Shown: positions 17,143-26,043 of the stretch, piece after piece
How positions within the stretch are numbered: the first letter of the stretch is position 1
Layout: each line of letters opens with the position of its first letter
Origin: Mycolicibacterium canariasense
GTDB lineage: Bacteria; Actinomycetota; Actinomycetes; Mycobacteriales; Mycobacteriaceae
Assembly (NCBI RefSeq): GCF_002101555.1
Contig: NZ_LQOL01000038.1
Coordinates: 1-64,000 of the forward strand
Direction of reading: 5' to 3'
DNA length: 64,000 nucleotides
Notes under the pieces: model-generated
Seen by the model: the letters and a program-made list of their open reading frames with translations, nothing else
Told to the model about the DNA's origin: nothing
The model's database searches: none
Program-made: the position numbers and the translations under genes

Positions 17143-18636
17143 CTAAGAAAGAGCGTGGGCCAGTTCGGCGGCGCGGGCCAGCAGCGCGTCGGCGTCACCG
17201 GCCACCACGACCTTGTCGCACACCTGGGCGTAGTCGGGCATCGCGCAGGTGGCCTGGCGCCAGTAGCGGTGCGGCTCGGGAGTCACCCAGGCCAGCCGGT
17301 GCACGCGCCGGCGCAGCGCCCGCAGCCGCTCCACGCCGGGCGGCAGCCCGCCGCTGCGGCCGTCTCCGACGATCAGCACGGCGGTGCGGGAATCCAGCGC
17401 ATCGGCCTGGCCGCGCAGCATCTCGCCGAACACCTGCCCGTAATCGCTGCTGGCCTGCAGGTCCAGCTGACCCTCGGCCAGCACGGCGGCCAGCGCGTCG
17501 TCACCGCCGGCACGCAACAGGATCTCGGTGACGTCGACGGGCCGGTCGACGAAGGCCATCACCCGGCAACGGTGGGCGCGGCGGTGCAGGGCCTGGGCCA
17601 GCCGCAGCGTGAACGCGGTCACCGGGCGCACCGACAGCGACACGTCGGCGATGACCAGCAACCGGATCCGGTCCGGCAGCGGCGTGCGCATGACCAGATG
17701 GAACGGCACCCCGTCGGTGCGCAGGCCGGCGCGGCTGGTGCGGCGCATGTCGAGGCGCCCCCTGCCGCGTTCGCGAGGGCGCGGTCGCGGTGCGCCCCGC
17801 ATCCGGCGCAACACCTCATGGCAGGCCAGGTCGATATCGGCGGCCAGGCCGGTGTCGGCGGCGGTGTCCGGTGTGTCGGCCGCGGCGGTGAGCCCGGCGC
17901 GTTCGGCCAGCGCCGCGACGAATCCCTCGACCGCCTGTGTCAGCTGGCTCAACTGTTCGGCGGTCAACGGCTCACCGGCCTCGCCGCCGTAGGTGCGGCT
18001 CGGGTCGTAGGCGTCCAGCCAGGCCAGGATGGCGTCGGGATCGTCGAAGCTCAGCGACCCGGCCACCACCGGGGCGACCGAGTCGGCGAGATCCCCGGCG
18101 ACCGCGGCGGCGGCCCGATCCACCTCCACGGTGTAGCGCACCCCGCGCCGGCCCTCATCGGCTTCGGCCGACACGGTCAGCTGGTCGTCGGCCGCCGTCA
18201 CGCTGTAGTCGTCGTCGTCCTTGTGCGGGTTGAACCCCTTGTCGGCCTCCGGAGTGTCGAAGTGCTCGCCGACCTCGGCGGCCCGCTCGTTGTACTCGGC
18301 GTACCGGCCGACCTCGGCATCCTCGTCGATATCGAGGTGGTCGGGCAGGCCCGAGCCGGTGTGGGCACGGCTCGGGCCTGCCTCGTGCTCGTGGTGAGCC
18401 CGCGGCGTATCGCCGAACATGGCGTCGAACGCCCGGTCGAAACCTCGTTGTTCGCGACCGTATTTCGCGCAGGTGGCCCGTAATGCGGCGCGCAGCGCCC
18501 CGCGGTCGGCCGCACCGAGCAGGCCCAGCACCCGGCGCACCTCGATCACCTCGGCCGGTGAGGTGGCCACCCCGGCGCGGCGCAGCAACTGGCCGAACGC
18601 CGCGGCGACGGCGTCGAGCAGCTGCGACGGTGTCAT
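17143..18636 (-). CDS. VWA-domain protein (CoxE-like) partner of MoxR ATPase
   Basis: A 497-residue protein. The C-terminal VWA-like domain (about residues 300-497) has the MIDAS motif DVSLS and a downstream acidic loop (VIVGDGRSGG). The N-terminal half is rich in Asp, Glu and Arg and is probably partly disordered. MoxR/VWA pairs act as chaperones that insert metals or activate enzymes, as known for CoxD/CoxE and NorQ/NorD. It overlaps the MoxR gene by four bases. Position between two alcohol dehydrogenases suggests it activates Mno, the Fe-ADH, or both. Confidence 0.86.
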   Translation of the reverse strand: MTPSQLLDAVAAAFGQLLRRAGVATSPAEVIEVRRVLGLLGAADRGALRAALRATCAKYGREQRGFDRAFDAMFGDTPRAHHEHEAGPSRAHTGSGLPDHLDIDEDAEVGRYAEYNERAAEVGEHFDTPEADKGFNPHKDDDDYSVTAADDQLTVSAEADEGRRGVRYTVEVDRAAAAVAGDLADSVAPVVAGSLSFDDPDAILAWLDAYDPSRTYGGEAGEPLTAEQLSQLTQAVEGFVAALAERAGLTAAADTPDTAADTGLAADIDLACHEVLRRMRGAPRPRPRERGRGRLDMRRTSRAGLRTDGVPFHLVMRTPLPDRIRLLVIADVSLSVRPVTAFTLRLAQALHRRAHRCRVMAFVDRPVDVTEILLRAGGDDALAAVLAEGQLDLQASSDYGQVFGEMLRGQADALDSRTAVLIVGDGRSGGLPPGVERLRALRRRVHRLAWVTPEPHRYWRQATCAMPDYAQVCDKVVVAGDADALLARAAELAHALS

Positions 18637-19658
18637 CGCCGGCCACCCCGCGCGCGGAAGGCCGCGGTGGTGGTGTTCGCCGGCCGCGATGCCACGGTGA
18701 CCCGTTCGTCCGGCTCGGCGGGTACGGGCTGCTCGGGTGTGGAGGCCAAGTGCCGCAACGCGATATCGCGGTCGCTGCTGAATTTCACCAGCGCGGAGAG
18801 CAGCACCCCGTCATCGGTGGCACCCAGGATGGCCGCCGCCCGAGCCGCGTCGATCACCTCGGAGATCGACGGGCTCTTGCGCAGCGGCAGCTCGCGCAGC
18901 GTGCGGGCCAGTTCCACCACGCCGGCCACCACCGCCGGTTCGACATGGGGGGCGCGAACCCCGACGATCGCCCGCTCCCGTTGCGGGGTGGGGAAATCCA
19001 GGTGGTAGTGCAGGCAACGGCGTTTCAGCGCCGCGGACAGTTCCCGGGTGTCGTTGGACGTCAGCACGACCCACGGGACCGACCGCGCGACGAAGGTTCC
19101 GATCTCGGGGATGGTGACCTGCCGCTCGGCGAGCACCTCGAGCAGCAGGGCCTCCATCGCCTCCTCGGTACGGTCGACCTCGTCGACGAGCAGCACCACC
19201 GGTTGTTCGGACAGCACCGATTCCAGCAGCGGCCGCACCGAGAGGAAGGCTTCCGAGTAGAGCCCGAAGTCGCGCTCGGCCAGATACCGCGAGGCCTCTT
19301 CGATATCGTCGATGCCCGCGGTGGCCGCGGTGATCCGGTCCCGCAGCAGCTGCACGTGCAGCAGTTGCTTGGCGTAGTCCCATTCGTAGAGCACGCGGTT
19401 GTCGTCCAGACCCTCGTAGCACTGCAGGCGGATCAATCGCCTGCCGCCGGCCGCGGCCAGCGCCTTGGCCAGTTCGGTCTTGCCCACCCCGGCCGGTCCC
19501 TCCAACAGCAGCGGGCGGTCCAGCGCGGTCGCCAGGTGCACGACGGTGGCCAAGTCGTCATCGGCGATGTAGTCCTGCTCGCGCAGCGCGGCGGAAAGAT
19601 CGGCCGCGTTGTCGAAGGTGACGGGGTGGTCCAGCGTGCGGACCGTCTCAGCGGTCAT
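18633..19658 (-). CDS. MoxR-family AAA+ ATPase
   Basis: A 341-residue AAA+ ATPase with Walker A GPAGVGKTE (about residues 54-62), Walker B VVLLVDEVDR, sensor 1 VLTSNDTREL and the arginine-finger region ALKRRCLHY. The C-terminal lid contains the SISEVIDAARA helix. The ATG at 19658 follows a perfect AGGAG Shine-Dalgarno sequence. It pairs with the VWA protein downstream and is separated from mno by a 72-base gap holding a very stable hairpin, so it is likely expressed at a lower level than mno. Confidence 0.92.
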   Translation of the reverse strand: MTAETVRTLDHPVTFDNAADLSAALREQDYIADDDLATVVHLATALDRPLLLEGPAGVGKTELAKALAAAGGRRLIRLQCYEGLDDNRVLYEWDYAKQLLHVQLLRDRITAATAGIDDIEEASRYLAERDFGLYSEAFLSVRPLLESVLSEQPVVLLVDEVDRTEEAMEALLLEVLAERQVTIPEIGTFVARSVPWVVLTSNDTRELSAALKRRCLHYHLDFPTPQRERAIVGVRAPHVEPAVVAGVVELARTLRELPLRKSPSISEVIDAARAAAILGATDDGVLLSALVKFSSDRDIALRHLASTPEQPVPAEPDERVTVASRPANTTTAAFRARGGRR

Positions 19659-19684
19659 CTCGATCTCCTGTTGTGTGGACAGGG

Positions 19685-19717
19685 CCCGTTCAGCGGCTCG
19701 TGCTGCCGCTGAACGGG
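19685..19717 (-). terminator. Strong intercistronic hairpin between mno and moxR
   Basis: A perfect 13-pair stem (CCCGTTCAGCGGC with its complement) encloses a seven-base loop and can extend by one G-U and two G-C pairs. It begins 14 bases after the mno stop codon. There is no T tract, so it may act as a partial terminator or a 3' stabiliser of the mno message. Either would raise mno output relative to moxR and the genes behind it. Confidence 0.7.
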
Positions 19718-19730
19718 TCCGCATCAGTGC

Positions 19731-21002
19731 CTAGTAGGACTCGTTGATGGCGTGCCCCACAACGGGAATCATCGACTCGACGGTGACCTCGCGGGGATTG
19801 CCGGGCGTGCACCAGTCGTCCTGGATGTGCTCGGAGATGGCCAGCACGGTCTTGTCGTCGCCGGTGATGACATCGCCCCGGCCGGCGTACTTCCCGGTGT
19901 TCATCCGGTTCTTCGCGTACGAGTCGGTGCGCACCTGGGAGAAGTTGTCCGGGATGCCGACGTCCTGGGACAACCGGATGGCGGCCTCGACCGCGGCGTC
20001 GGCGGCCTGCACGGTGGTCATGTTGCGGGTGTCCACCCCCATGGCGGTGGCCAACTGCGCGTAGCGCTCGTAACGCGACGGCAGGTTGTACTCCCACACC
20101 CGCGGCAGCGCGATGGCGTTGTTCAGTCCGTGGTGGCTGTCGAAGAACGCCGAGACGGCGTGGCTGATCGAGTGCACGATGCCCAGGCCACCGGAGTTGA
20201 ACGCCTGCCCGGCGATGTACTGCGCGTTCATCATCCCTTCGCGGGCCTTGAGGTTGCGTGGCTCGAACACCGCCTCACGCAGGTGCTTGGCCACCAATTC
20301 CACCGAGTACAAAGCGTTTCCGAGCGACGGAGCGAAATCCAGGCGGGACACGTACGGCTCGCTGCCGTGGGCCAGCACATCGAATCCGCAGTAGGCGGTG
20401 AAATGCTGCGGGCAGGTGTAGTACAGCAGCGGGTCGTCGATCGCCAGGGTGACGATGGTGGCCTCGTCGAAACCCACCCACTTGTGCGGGTGCTCCATAT
20501 CGGAGGTGTCGGTGATGACATAGGCCCAGGACGTCTCCGAACCCGTCCCGGCCGTGGTGGATACCGCGATGTGCGGCGGGTTCTGCTTGTTGGTCGACTT
20601 GGCGAAGCCCTCGAATTCGTTGATGTTGCGGCCGTCGTGGGCGATGACGACGCGGGCACCCTTGGCGGCGTCATGGCTGGAGCCGCCGCCGATGGAGATA
20701 ATGCTGTCGCATTTCTCCTGCTGGTACAGCGCGGCCGCCTCCATGACGTTGTAGTCCTTGGGGTTGGACTCCACCTTGTCGTAGAGCACCACCTCGACGC
20801 CCTGGTATTCGATCTTGCCGGTGAGCTCCTCGATGATGCCCGAGCCGCGCAGGCCGGTGGTCATCAGCAAGGTGCGCTTGAAGCCGAGGTTCTTGGCCTC
20901 CACACCGATGATGTCGTGCGCGCCGACACCGAGCAGCGCGCGGGGAAACGGATGGAACTCCTTGATCGGGAAGTCCCAAATCTGGTTCAGCTCAATGGCC
21001 AT
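19731..21002 (-). CDS. mno: NDMA-dependent methanol dehydrogenase (Mno/Mdo)
   Basis: A 423-residue metal-dependent alcohol dehydrogenase of the Fe-ADH fold, the length expected for actinobacterial nicotinoprotein methanol dehydrogenases. Seen motifs are GGGSSHDAAKGA for cofactor binding, STTAGTGSETS, and metal-ligand His residues in HSISHAVSAFFDSHHGLNN. These enzymes keep NAD tightly bound and use mycofactocin as the physiological electron acceptor (NDMA in vitro). The ATG at 21002 follows GGAAG. It heads the MoxR-VWA-ADH-MnoSR cluster, and mftABC lies about 20 kb away. Confidence 0.95.
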   Translation of the reverse strand: MAIELNQIWDFPIKEFHPFPRALLGVGAHDIIGVEAKNLGFKRTLLMTTGLRGSGIIEELTGKIEYQGVEVVLYDKVESNPKDYNVMEAAALYQQEKCDSIISIGGGSSHDAAKGARVVIAHDGRNINEFEGFAKSTNKQNPPHIAVSTTAGTGSETSWAYVITDTSDMEHPHKWVGFDEATIVTLAIDDPLLYYTCPQHFTAYCGFDVLAHGSEPYVSRLDFAPSLGNALYSVELVAKHLREAVFEPRNLKAREGMMNAQYIAGQAFNSGGLGIVHSISHAVSAFFDSHHGLNNAIALPRVWEYNLPSRYERYAQLATAMGVDTRNMTTVQAADAAVEAAIRLSQDVGIPDNFSQVRTDSYAKNRMNTGKYAGRGDVITGDDKTVLAISEHIQDDWCTPGNPREVTVESMIPVVGHAINESY

Positions 21003-21014
21003 CAGCGTGCTCTT

Positions 21015-21046
21015 CCGTGGTCGATGAATGCTTGCACCGACCACGG
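21015..21046 (-). promoter_or_regulatory. Inverted repeat in the mno leader
   Basis: Nine-base arms (CCGTGGTCG and CGACCACGG) with a 14-base spacer sit 13 bases upstream of the mno start. The proximal arm touches the Shine-Dalgarno sequence (minus strand GGAAG, about 21012-21016). It may be a binding site for a dimeric regulator such as MnoR, or an RNA hairpin that masks the ribosome-binding site. The sequence does not decide between these. Confidence 0.5.
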
Positions 21047-21169
21047 TGAGCCCCTGTGGCGCCAGTCACAATGGGTTCGGCGATCAACCGACCGACCGGG
21101 CGCCCGAAACCGTCCACTCGGGCAGGTGCCGGCGGCCCGGCGCCCTGACCGCTGAGACGGGGTAGCGCC

Positions 21170-21580
21170 TCAGTCGACGCCGGCGTCCATCGGATACGGA
21201 TGGTCGGCGTCGGTCTCGTAGCAGATCGCGAACGGCTTGTTGGTGATGAACAAGAAGGTGACATCGTTGTCGGCGGTGGCACCGTGTTCCATCCACCCAC
21301 CCTCGGGAAACCACACGAAGCTGCCGGGCCCGTACTGGCCTTTGTGGGTGTTGAGCACCCCGTCGAGCACGTACATGCCGTGGCCGTGCGGGTGGGTGTG
21401 CCACACATTCGTGAAGCCGGCCGCGTACCGGAGCAGGAACACCTGCATGCCCGTCTCCGGATCGGAGAACAGCTCCTTGGACGGTATCTCCGCACCGATC
21501 TGAGGCACCACGAAGGTGTCCCACGGCATCCGACTGGAGTCGGCGACGGTCAGTTCGATCTGGTTCGACGGCGTCTTCAA
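21170..21580 (-). CDS. Small cupin-domain protein
   Basis: A 136-residue single-domain cupin. Motif 1 metal ligands appear as WHTHPHGHGMYVLDG (His, His, His) with an acidic residue further on, and motif 2 as PGSFVWFPEGGWMEHGA. Such proteins are often dioxygenases, isomerases or metal sensors. It lies 167 bases upstream of mno on the same strand and probably starts the mno transcription unit or a neighbouring one. The reaction is unknown; acetylacetone-cleaving-type cupins are the nearest in form. Confidence 0.85.
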   Translation of the reverse strand: MKTPSNQIELTVADSSRMPWDTFVVPQIGAEIPSKELFSDPETGMQVFLLRYAAGFTNVWHTHPHGHGMYVLDGVLNTHKGQYGPGSFVWFPEGGWMEHGATADNDVTFLFITNKPFAICYETDADHPYPMDAGVD

Positions 21581-21599
21581 CGGGAAATCCTCTCGTCAG

Positions 21600-21611
21600 G
21601 CCACGCGTGGC
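21600..21611. promoter_or_regulatory. Perfect 12-bp palindrome upstream of the cupin gene
   Basis: GCCACGCGTGGC is a perfect palindrome 20 bases upstream of the cupin start, followed by a second GCGTGGC half. The 132-bp gap between manA and the cupin is locally AT-rich farther up (21650-21710) and is the only plausible promoter region for the cupin-mno transcript. The palindrome could be a regulator site close to the transcription start. Confidence 0.35.
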
Positions 21612-21712
21612 GCGTGGCTACCGAAAGGACGGTAGGAGGTCAGCGTTTCCCGTTGGTATCCAATGGATTACACCGCGATTCAGCAGGTAATGGCGATGTA
21701 AAACATCTCGGG

Positions 21713-22951
21713 TCAGAAGTTGACGGTGACCCGGAACAGTTTCGACGGCTCAGCGGCGCGCAGCCGGATGGGGCCGTCGTCGGCGGCCACCCATGCCGCG
21801 GTGCCGCGTGCCAAGGTCACCGTCTCCGATTTCGCGAACACCTCCACCGAGCCCTGCGTGCACAGCAGGATCTGCGGACCATCGTGCTCGGCGGGAGCAT
21901 CGACCTCGTGACCGAGGTACTCGCCCTCGACCGACAGCACCGAGACCGCGAACTCCGGTGCCGGGGTGTCGTATACCCATTCGAGGCCGTCCCGGACGGC
22001 GCGCGGGACGATCTTGGCGTCCCCCGTCGGGGTGAAATCCAGTACCCGCAGCAACTCCGGCACATCGACGTGCTTGGGGGTCAGACCGCCGCGTAACACG
22101 TTGTCGGAGTTGGCCATCACCTCGAACCCGACACCGTGCAGGTAGGCGTGCAGGTTTCCGGCCGACAGGTAGACCGCCTCCCCCGCCTGCAGGGTGATCC
22201 GGTTGAGCAGCATCGCCGCCAGCACACCGGCATCCCCCGGGTAGCGCTCCCCGAGTTCCAGCAAGGTCTTGGCCTCGGCCTGGAAATCCGTCTCACCGGA
22301 GCGCAGGTAGCCGACCGCTCCGTCGAGCACGGCGGGCACCAGGATGTCGAGGTCCGGCTGCGGCGCGGTGATCCAGGTGGTGAACAACGCCCGCAGACCG
22401 TCGGCATCGGGCTGGTCCTTGAGCAGGGTGATGAACGGGTCGAGGTCGGCGGCGGGGTTGGCCTGCGCCAGCGCCCGCATGAACTCGACGGTGCGCGCCG
22501 CGGAGCGGAATCCGGTGAGCGCCTCGAACGGCCCGAGTGCGACGATCAGTTCCGGCTTGTGGCTGCGATCGCGATAGTTGCGGTTGGGCGCCGAAACCGG
22601 AATGCCAAGCCGCTCTTCCCGCTCGAAGCCCTGCTCGGCCTGGCGGGCGCTCGGGTGCGCCTGTAGCGACAGCGGCTCGTCGGCGGCCAGCACCTTGGCC
22701 AGGAACGGCAACGCGTTGCCGAACCTGGCCCTGATCGGTTCGCCGAGCTGGCCTTCGGGGTCGGCATTGATCATCTCCAGCAGCGAACGCCCGCCGTCGG
22801 CGGTCTCGCATTGCGCCGGATCCCCCGGATGCGCTCCCAGCCACAGTTCCGCCTCGGGATGCACTGTGGGACTGGGCCGTCCGGTGAACTCGGCGATCGC
22901 GGTCCGCGATCCCCAGGCATACTTGCGCACCGCGCCGTGCAGCAGATTCAC
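21713..22951 (-). CDS. manA: Mannose-6-phosphate isomerase (type I)
   Basis: A 412-residue type I phosphomannose isomerase, corresponding to Rv3255c. It interconverts fructose-6-P and mannose-6-P to feed GDP-mannose. Zinc-site motifs appear as LQAHPSARQA (about residue 98) and HKPELIVAL (about 132), with the conserved GNLHAYLHGVGFEVMANSDN segment in the C-terminal half. It follows the Rv3256c homologue by four bases in the manB-Rv3256c-manA operon. Mannose is needed for lipoarabinomannan, PIMs and protein mannosylation. Confidence 0.95.
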   Translation of the reverse strand: MNLLHGAVRKYAWGSRTAIAEFTGRPSPTVHPEAELWLGAHPGDPAQCETADGGRSLLEMINADPEGQLGEPIRARFGNALPFLAKVLAADEPLSLQAHPSARQAEQGFEREERLGIPVSAPNRNYRDRSHKPELIVALGPFEALTGFRSAARTVEFMRALAQANPAADLDPFITLLKDQPDADGLRALFTTWITAPQPDLDILVPAVLDGAVGYLRSGETDFQAEAKTLLELGERYPGDAGVLAAMLLNRITLQAGEAVYLSAGNLHAYLHGVGFEVMANSDNVLRGGLTPKHVDVPELLRVLDFTPTGDAKIVPRAVRDGLEWVYDTPAPEFAVSVLSVEGEYLGHEVDAPAEHDGPQILLCTQGSVEVFAKSETVTLARGTAAWVAADDGPIRLRAAEPSKLFRVTVNF

Positions 22952-22955
22952 GATC

Positions 22956-24026
22956 TCACCCTCGCGCCAGTCTCAGGTACACGGCCGTCATCTCCAGCCG
23001 TACGGCCAACATGGCCAATTGTTGTTCGGGTCGTCCGGCCGCTCGCGGTGTCGCCATGTCGGGCACGTCGTCGGCGCTGAGCACCATGACGTCGGCCAGG
23101 CTCTCGGTTCGCGTGACCACCGCCTGCCGTTGTTCGTCGGAGGCCAGTACCACCACGCGGACCCGCGCCGGCAGCGGCCCGTCGATCTCCTCGTCGTGGA
23201 ACAGCGCCGTCTCGTAATCGGCCGGCCCCGAATTCATTTCGCCCGCCGCGACCAACGCGTCGGCGAGACCGGCGGCGGCGACCACCTGGTGGCCGATGCG
23301 CAGCAGCACCGCGGTTGCATGGTGGGCCAGCGCGACGGAGGCGCTGGTGTCACCGGCGAACACCACGTCCCGCCCCGTCAATTGTTCGGCGATCGTCTTG
23401 GCGGGATTGGTGAACAGTTCGCGGGAAGCGCTGTTGCGCAACGCCTCGGCATCCAACTCGTCGGCCAGCGCGCCGACATCGACGCGCATGCCCGCATCCA
23501 GGGCGGCCAGCACCGCCGCACCGGCGGCCAGGTAACGGCACAGCCCGAACTCCTCGGGCACCGGCAAGCGCGGCGGCAACAGCGCCGCGCGACCGGCCGT
23601 GACGTCACGCAGCGGGCCCTCGTGCGGCGCGACGACGATCACCCTCGCGCCCCGGCGCACCCCGGTGGCGGCGGCCGTCACCAGGGCCGGGTCGCCGGCG
23701 TCGGCCCCGGCCACCACCAACACGTCCAGCGCGCCGATCCACGGCGGCACCTCGGCGGCCGACACCATCGGCACCGATGTCGAGGCGCCCAGCGCCGTCG
23801 ACAACATCGTTCCTGCCGTCACGGCCGGGCCGCCGGTGGCAACCCAGATCAGGGTGCGGGGCGGCAGGTCGGAGCGCACCGGGTCGAGGGCACCCTCGTC
23901 GACAGCGGCCGCGACGGCCCGCACCTGGGCTCCGGCCATCGCAGCGGCGCGCAACAGACCCTCCCGGTCGGCGGCGAGTAAACCCTCGACGTCGTCCAGA
24001 TCGATCGTGGCGGCCCGCGACGTCAC
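22956..24026 (-). CDS. SIS-domain-like protein of the manA-manB operon (Rv3256c homologue)
   Basis: A 356-residue protein with an Ala-, Val- and Gly-rich pattern of alternating strands and helices, compatible with two SIS-type phosphosugar domains related to phosphoglucose/phosphomannose isomerases (ATGGPAVTAG, GDTSASVAL, VVAAAGLADALVAAGE). The GTG start overlaps the manB stop (GTGA). The M. tuberculosis counterpart, Rv3256c, sits in the same place and has no firmly established activity. Linkage to manA and manB suggests a role in mannose-phosphate metabolism. Catalytic residues cannot be assigned. Confidence 0.82.
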   Translation of the reverse strand: MTSRAATIDLDDVEGLLAADREGLLRAAAMAGAQVRAVAAAVDEGALDPVRSDLPPRTLIWVATGGPAVTAGTMLSTALGASTSVPMVSAAEVPPWIGALDVLVVAGADAGDPALVTAAATGVRRGARVIVVAPHEGPLRDVTAGRAALLPPRLPVPEEFGLCRYLAAGAAVLAALDAGMRVDVGALADELDAEALRNSASRELFTNPAKTIAEQLTGRDVVFAGDTSASVALAHHATAVLLRIGHQVVAAAGLADALVAAGEMNSGPADYETALFHDEEIDGPLPARVRVVVLASDEQRQAVVTRTESLADVMVLSADDVPDMATPRAAGRPEQQLAMLAVRLEMTAVYLRLARG

Positions 24027-25420
24027 GGCACCGACTCGCTTGCCCCGGCAATGAGTTCGCCCACTTCGCGGACGATCTCGTCGACCTCTTCGCCGGTGCG
24101 TGCCTCCACGTTGAGCCGCAGCAGTGGCTCGGTGTTGGAGCTGCGCAGGTTGAACCACCGACCGTCACCGAGATCGACGGTCACGCCGTCGAGGTGGTCG
24201 ATGGAATGGATCCGGGTGCCGAAAGCGGTGAGCACCGAGTCGACGACCGCAGGCGCGTCGCCGACCGTGAAGTTGATCTCGCCGGAGGCCTCGTAGCGTT
24301 GGTAGTCGGCCATCAGCTCGGACAGCGGGCGCTGCTGCTCCCCCAGGGCGGCCAGCACGTGCAGGGCCGCCAGCATGCCGGAGTCGGCACCCCAGAAATC
24401 GCGGAAGTAATAGTGCGCCGAATGCTCACCGCCGAAAATCGCGCCGCTGTCGGCCATCAGCGCCTTGATATAGGAGTGGCCCACCCGGGAGCGCACCGCG
24501 GTACCGCCCCGTTCGACGACCAGCTCCGGCACGGCGCGGGAGGTGATCAGGTTGTAGATGATCGTGGCCCCGATCTCGCGTCCCAACTCCCGGCCGGCCA
24601 CCAGCGCGGTGACGGCGGAAGGCGAGACCGGAACGCCCTTCTCGTCGACGACGAAACACCGGTCGGCGTCGCCGTCGAAGGCCAGGCCGATATCGGCCCC
24701 GGTGGCGATGACGTGTGCCTGCAGATCGACCAGATTGGCCGGATCCAGCGGATTGGCCTCGTGGTTGGGGAAGGTGCCGTCGAGTTCGAAATACAACGGC
24801 AGGATGGTGAGTCCGGGAATCTCGCCCAACACGGCGGGCGTGGTGTGCCCGCCCATCCCGTTACCGGCGTCGACGGCCACCCGCAGCGGGCGCAGGCCGG
24901 CCAGGTCGACGAGTGAACGCAGGAAGGCGCCGTAGTCGGCGAGCACATCGCGGTCCTGCACGCCGCCGGGCGTGCCGTCATATGCGGGCACGCCGGCGAT
25001 GACCTCTTCGGTGACCGTCGCCAAGCCTGTCTCGCGACCGACCGGCTTGGCGCCGGCCCGGCACAGTTTGATGCCGTTGTAGGCGGCCGGGTTGTGGCTG
25101 GCGGTGAACATCGCACCCGGGCAATCCAGCAATCCCGAGGCGAAGTACAGCTGGTCGGTCGAGGCCAGTCCGATCCGCACCACGTCCAGCCCCTGCGCGG
25201 TGACGCCCTCGGCGAACGCCTCGGACAGCGCGGGCGAACTGCTGCGCATGTCGTGGCCGATGACCACCTGGGTCGCCGCGCGGGAGGGCTCGTCGCGCAC
25301 CAGCCGGGCGAAGGCGGCGCCGACATCGCGCACGAATGCCTCGTCGATCTGCTCTCCGACCAGACCGCGCACGTCGTAGGCCTTGATCACAGCATTCACT
25401 GCGGCGGCGGGCCGAGGCAT
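24023..25420 (-). CDS. manB: Phosphomannomutase/phosphoglucomutase
   Basis: A 465-residue alpha-D-phosphohexomutase (Rv3257c homologue) that converts mannose-6-P to mannose-1-P. The phosphoserine loop is TASHNPAAYNG (about residue 100), the metal loop DGDADRC, the sugar-selecting motif GGEHSAHYYF, and the phosphate-binding loop RSSNTEPLLRLN. All four domains are complete. It heads a coupled operon with the Rv3256c homologue and manA. Confidence 0.96.
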   Translation of the reverse strand: MPRPAAAVNAVIKAYDVRGLVGEQIDEAFVRDVGAAFARLVRDEPSRAATQVVIGHDMRSSSPALSEAFAEGVTAQGLDVVRIGLASTDQLYFASGLLDCPGAMFTASHNPAAYNGIKLCRAGAKPVGRETGLATVTEEVIAGVPAYDGTPGGVQDRDVLADYGAFLRSLVDLAGLRPLRVAVDAGNGMGGHTTPAVLGEIPGLTILPLYFELDGTFPNHEANPLDPANLVDLQAHVIATGADIGLAFDGDADRCFVVDEKGVPVSPSAVTALVAGRELGREIGATIIYNLITSRAVPELVVERGGTAVRSRVGHSYIKALMADSGAIFGGEHSAHYYFRDFWGADSGMLAALHVLAALGEQQRPLSELMADYQRYEASGEINFTVGDAPAVVDSVLTAFGTRIHSIDHLDGVTVDLGDGRWFNLRSSNTEPLLRLNVEARTGEEVDEIVREVGELIAGASESVP

Positions 25421-25519
25421 GGCTGTCCTCGCTCTCTGGATCGACCGGGCTGGGGAATGGTGACTTGGCAGCCAGCCTAGTGGCTCCGGTATTCCGCCGC
25501 GGTAGGTCCCGCCGCTGCG

Positions 25520-25954
25520 CTACTCGCCGCCGGTCTCCGGCGGGTCCGGCAGCACCCGCAGGTGACCGCGGCGGCGTCCGTTGGTTTCCGGGCGGCGGAT
25601 CGGCGGCGCGATCAACGCGCCCCCGGGAACGCCGGTCGACGGATCGGAGAAGCCCGCGGTCACGCCGTTCACCATCGAGGGCAGGCCGTCATTGCGTTCC
25701 CGCACGGCGTCGGCGAGCGCGACCAGATCATCCTCGTCGGGGTGCGCGGGCAACGGCCCGGCATGGCGCACCAACTCCCAGCCCCGCGGCGCGGTGATCC
25801 GTCCCGCATGGACGACGCAGAGATCCCACGAGTGCGGCTCGGACACGGTCGCCAAGGGTCCGACGACGGCTGTCGAGTCCGAATAGACGAAGGTCAGCGT
25901 CGCCACGGCGTAGTGCGGGCACCCGGGCCGGCAGCAGCGACGGGGAACATTCAC
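25520..25954 (-). CDS. DUF3499 family protein (Rv3258c homologue)
   Basis: A 144-residue actinobacterial protein of unknown function. The N-terminus has CCRPGC and a later Cys-x2-His (LCVVHAG), a pattern that could bind zinc. The C-terminal third is Pro/Arg-rich. The GTG at 25954 is preferred because the protein family begins with the Cys cluster; the frame is open 72 bases more. It lies between manB and the divergent metallopeptidase-like gene, as in M. tuberculosis. Confidence 0.82.
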   Translation of the reverse strand: MNVPRRCCRPGCPHYAVATLTFVYSDSTAVVGPLATVSEPHSWDLCVVHAGRITAPRGWELVRHAGPLPAHPDEDDLVALADAVRERNDGLPSMVNGVTAGFSDPSTGVPGGALIAPPIRRPETNGRRRGHLRVLPDPPETGGE

Positions 25955-26043
25955 GCTGCGAAGATTATCGTGCGGAAACGTCGCGGGCACACGGACACGC
26001 GCAGTGCGACAAGCGCCGATCTCCAACCGTTACCATCTCATCC

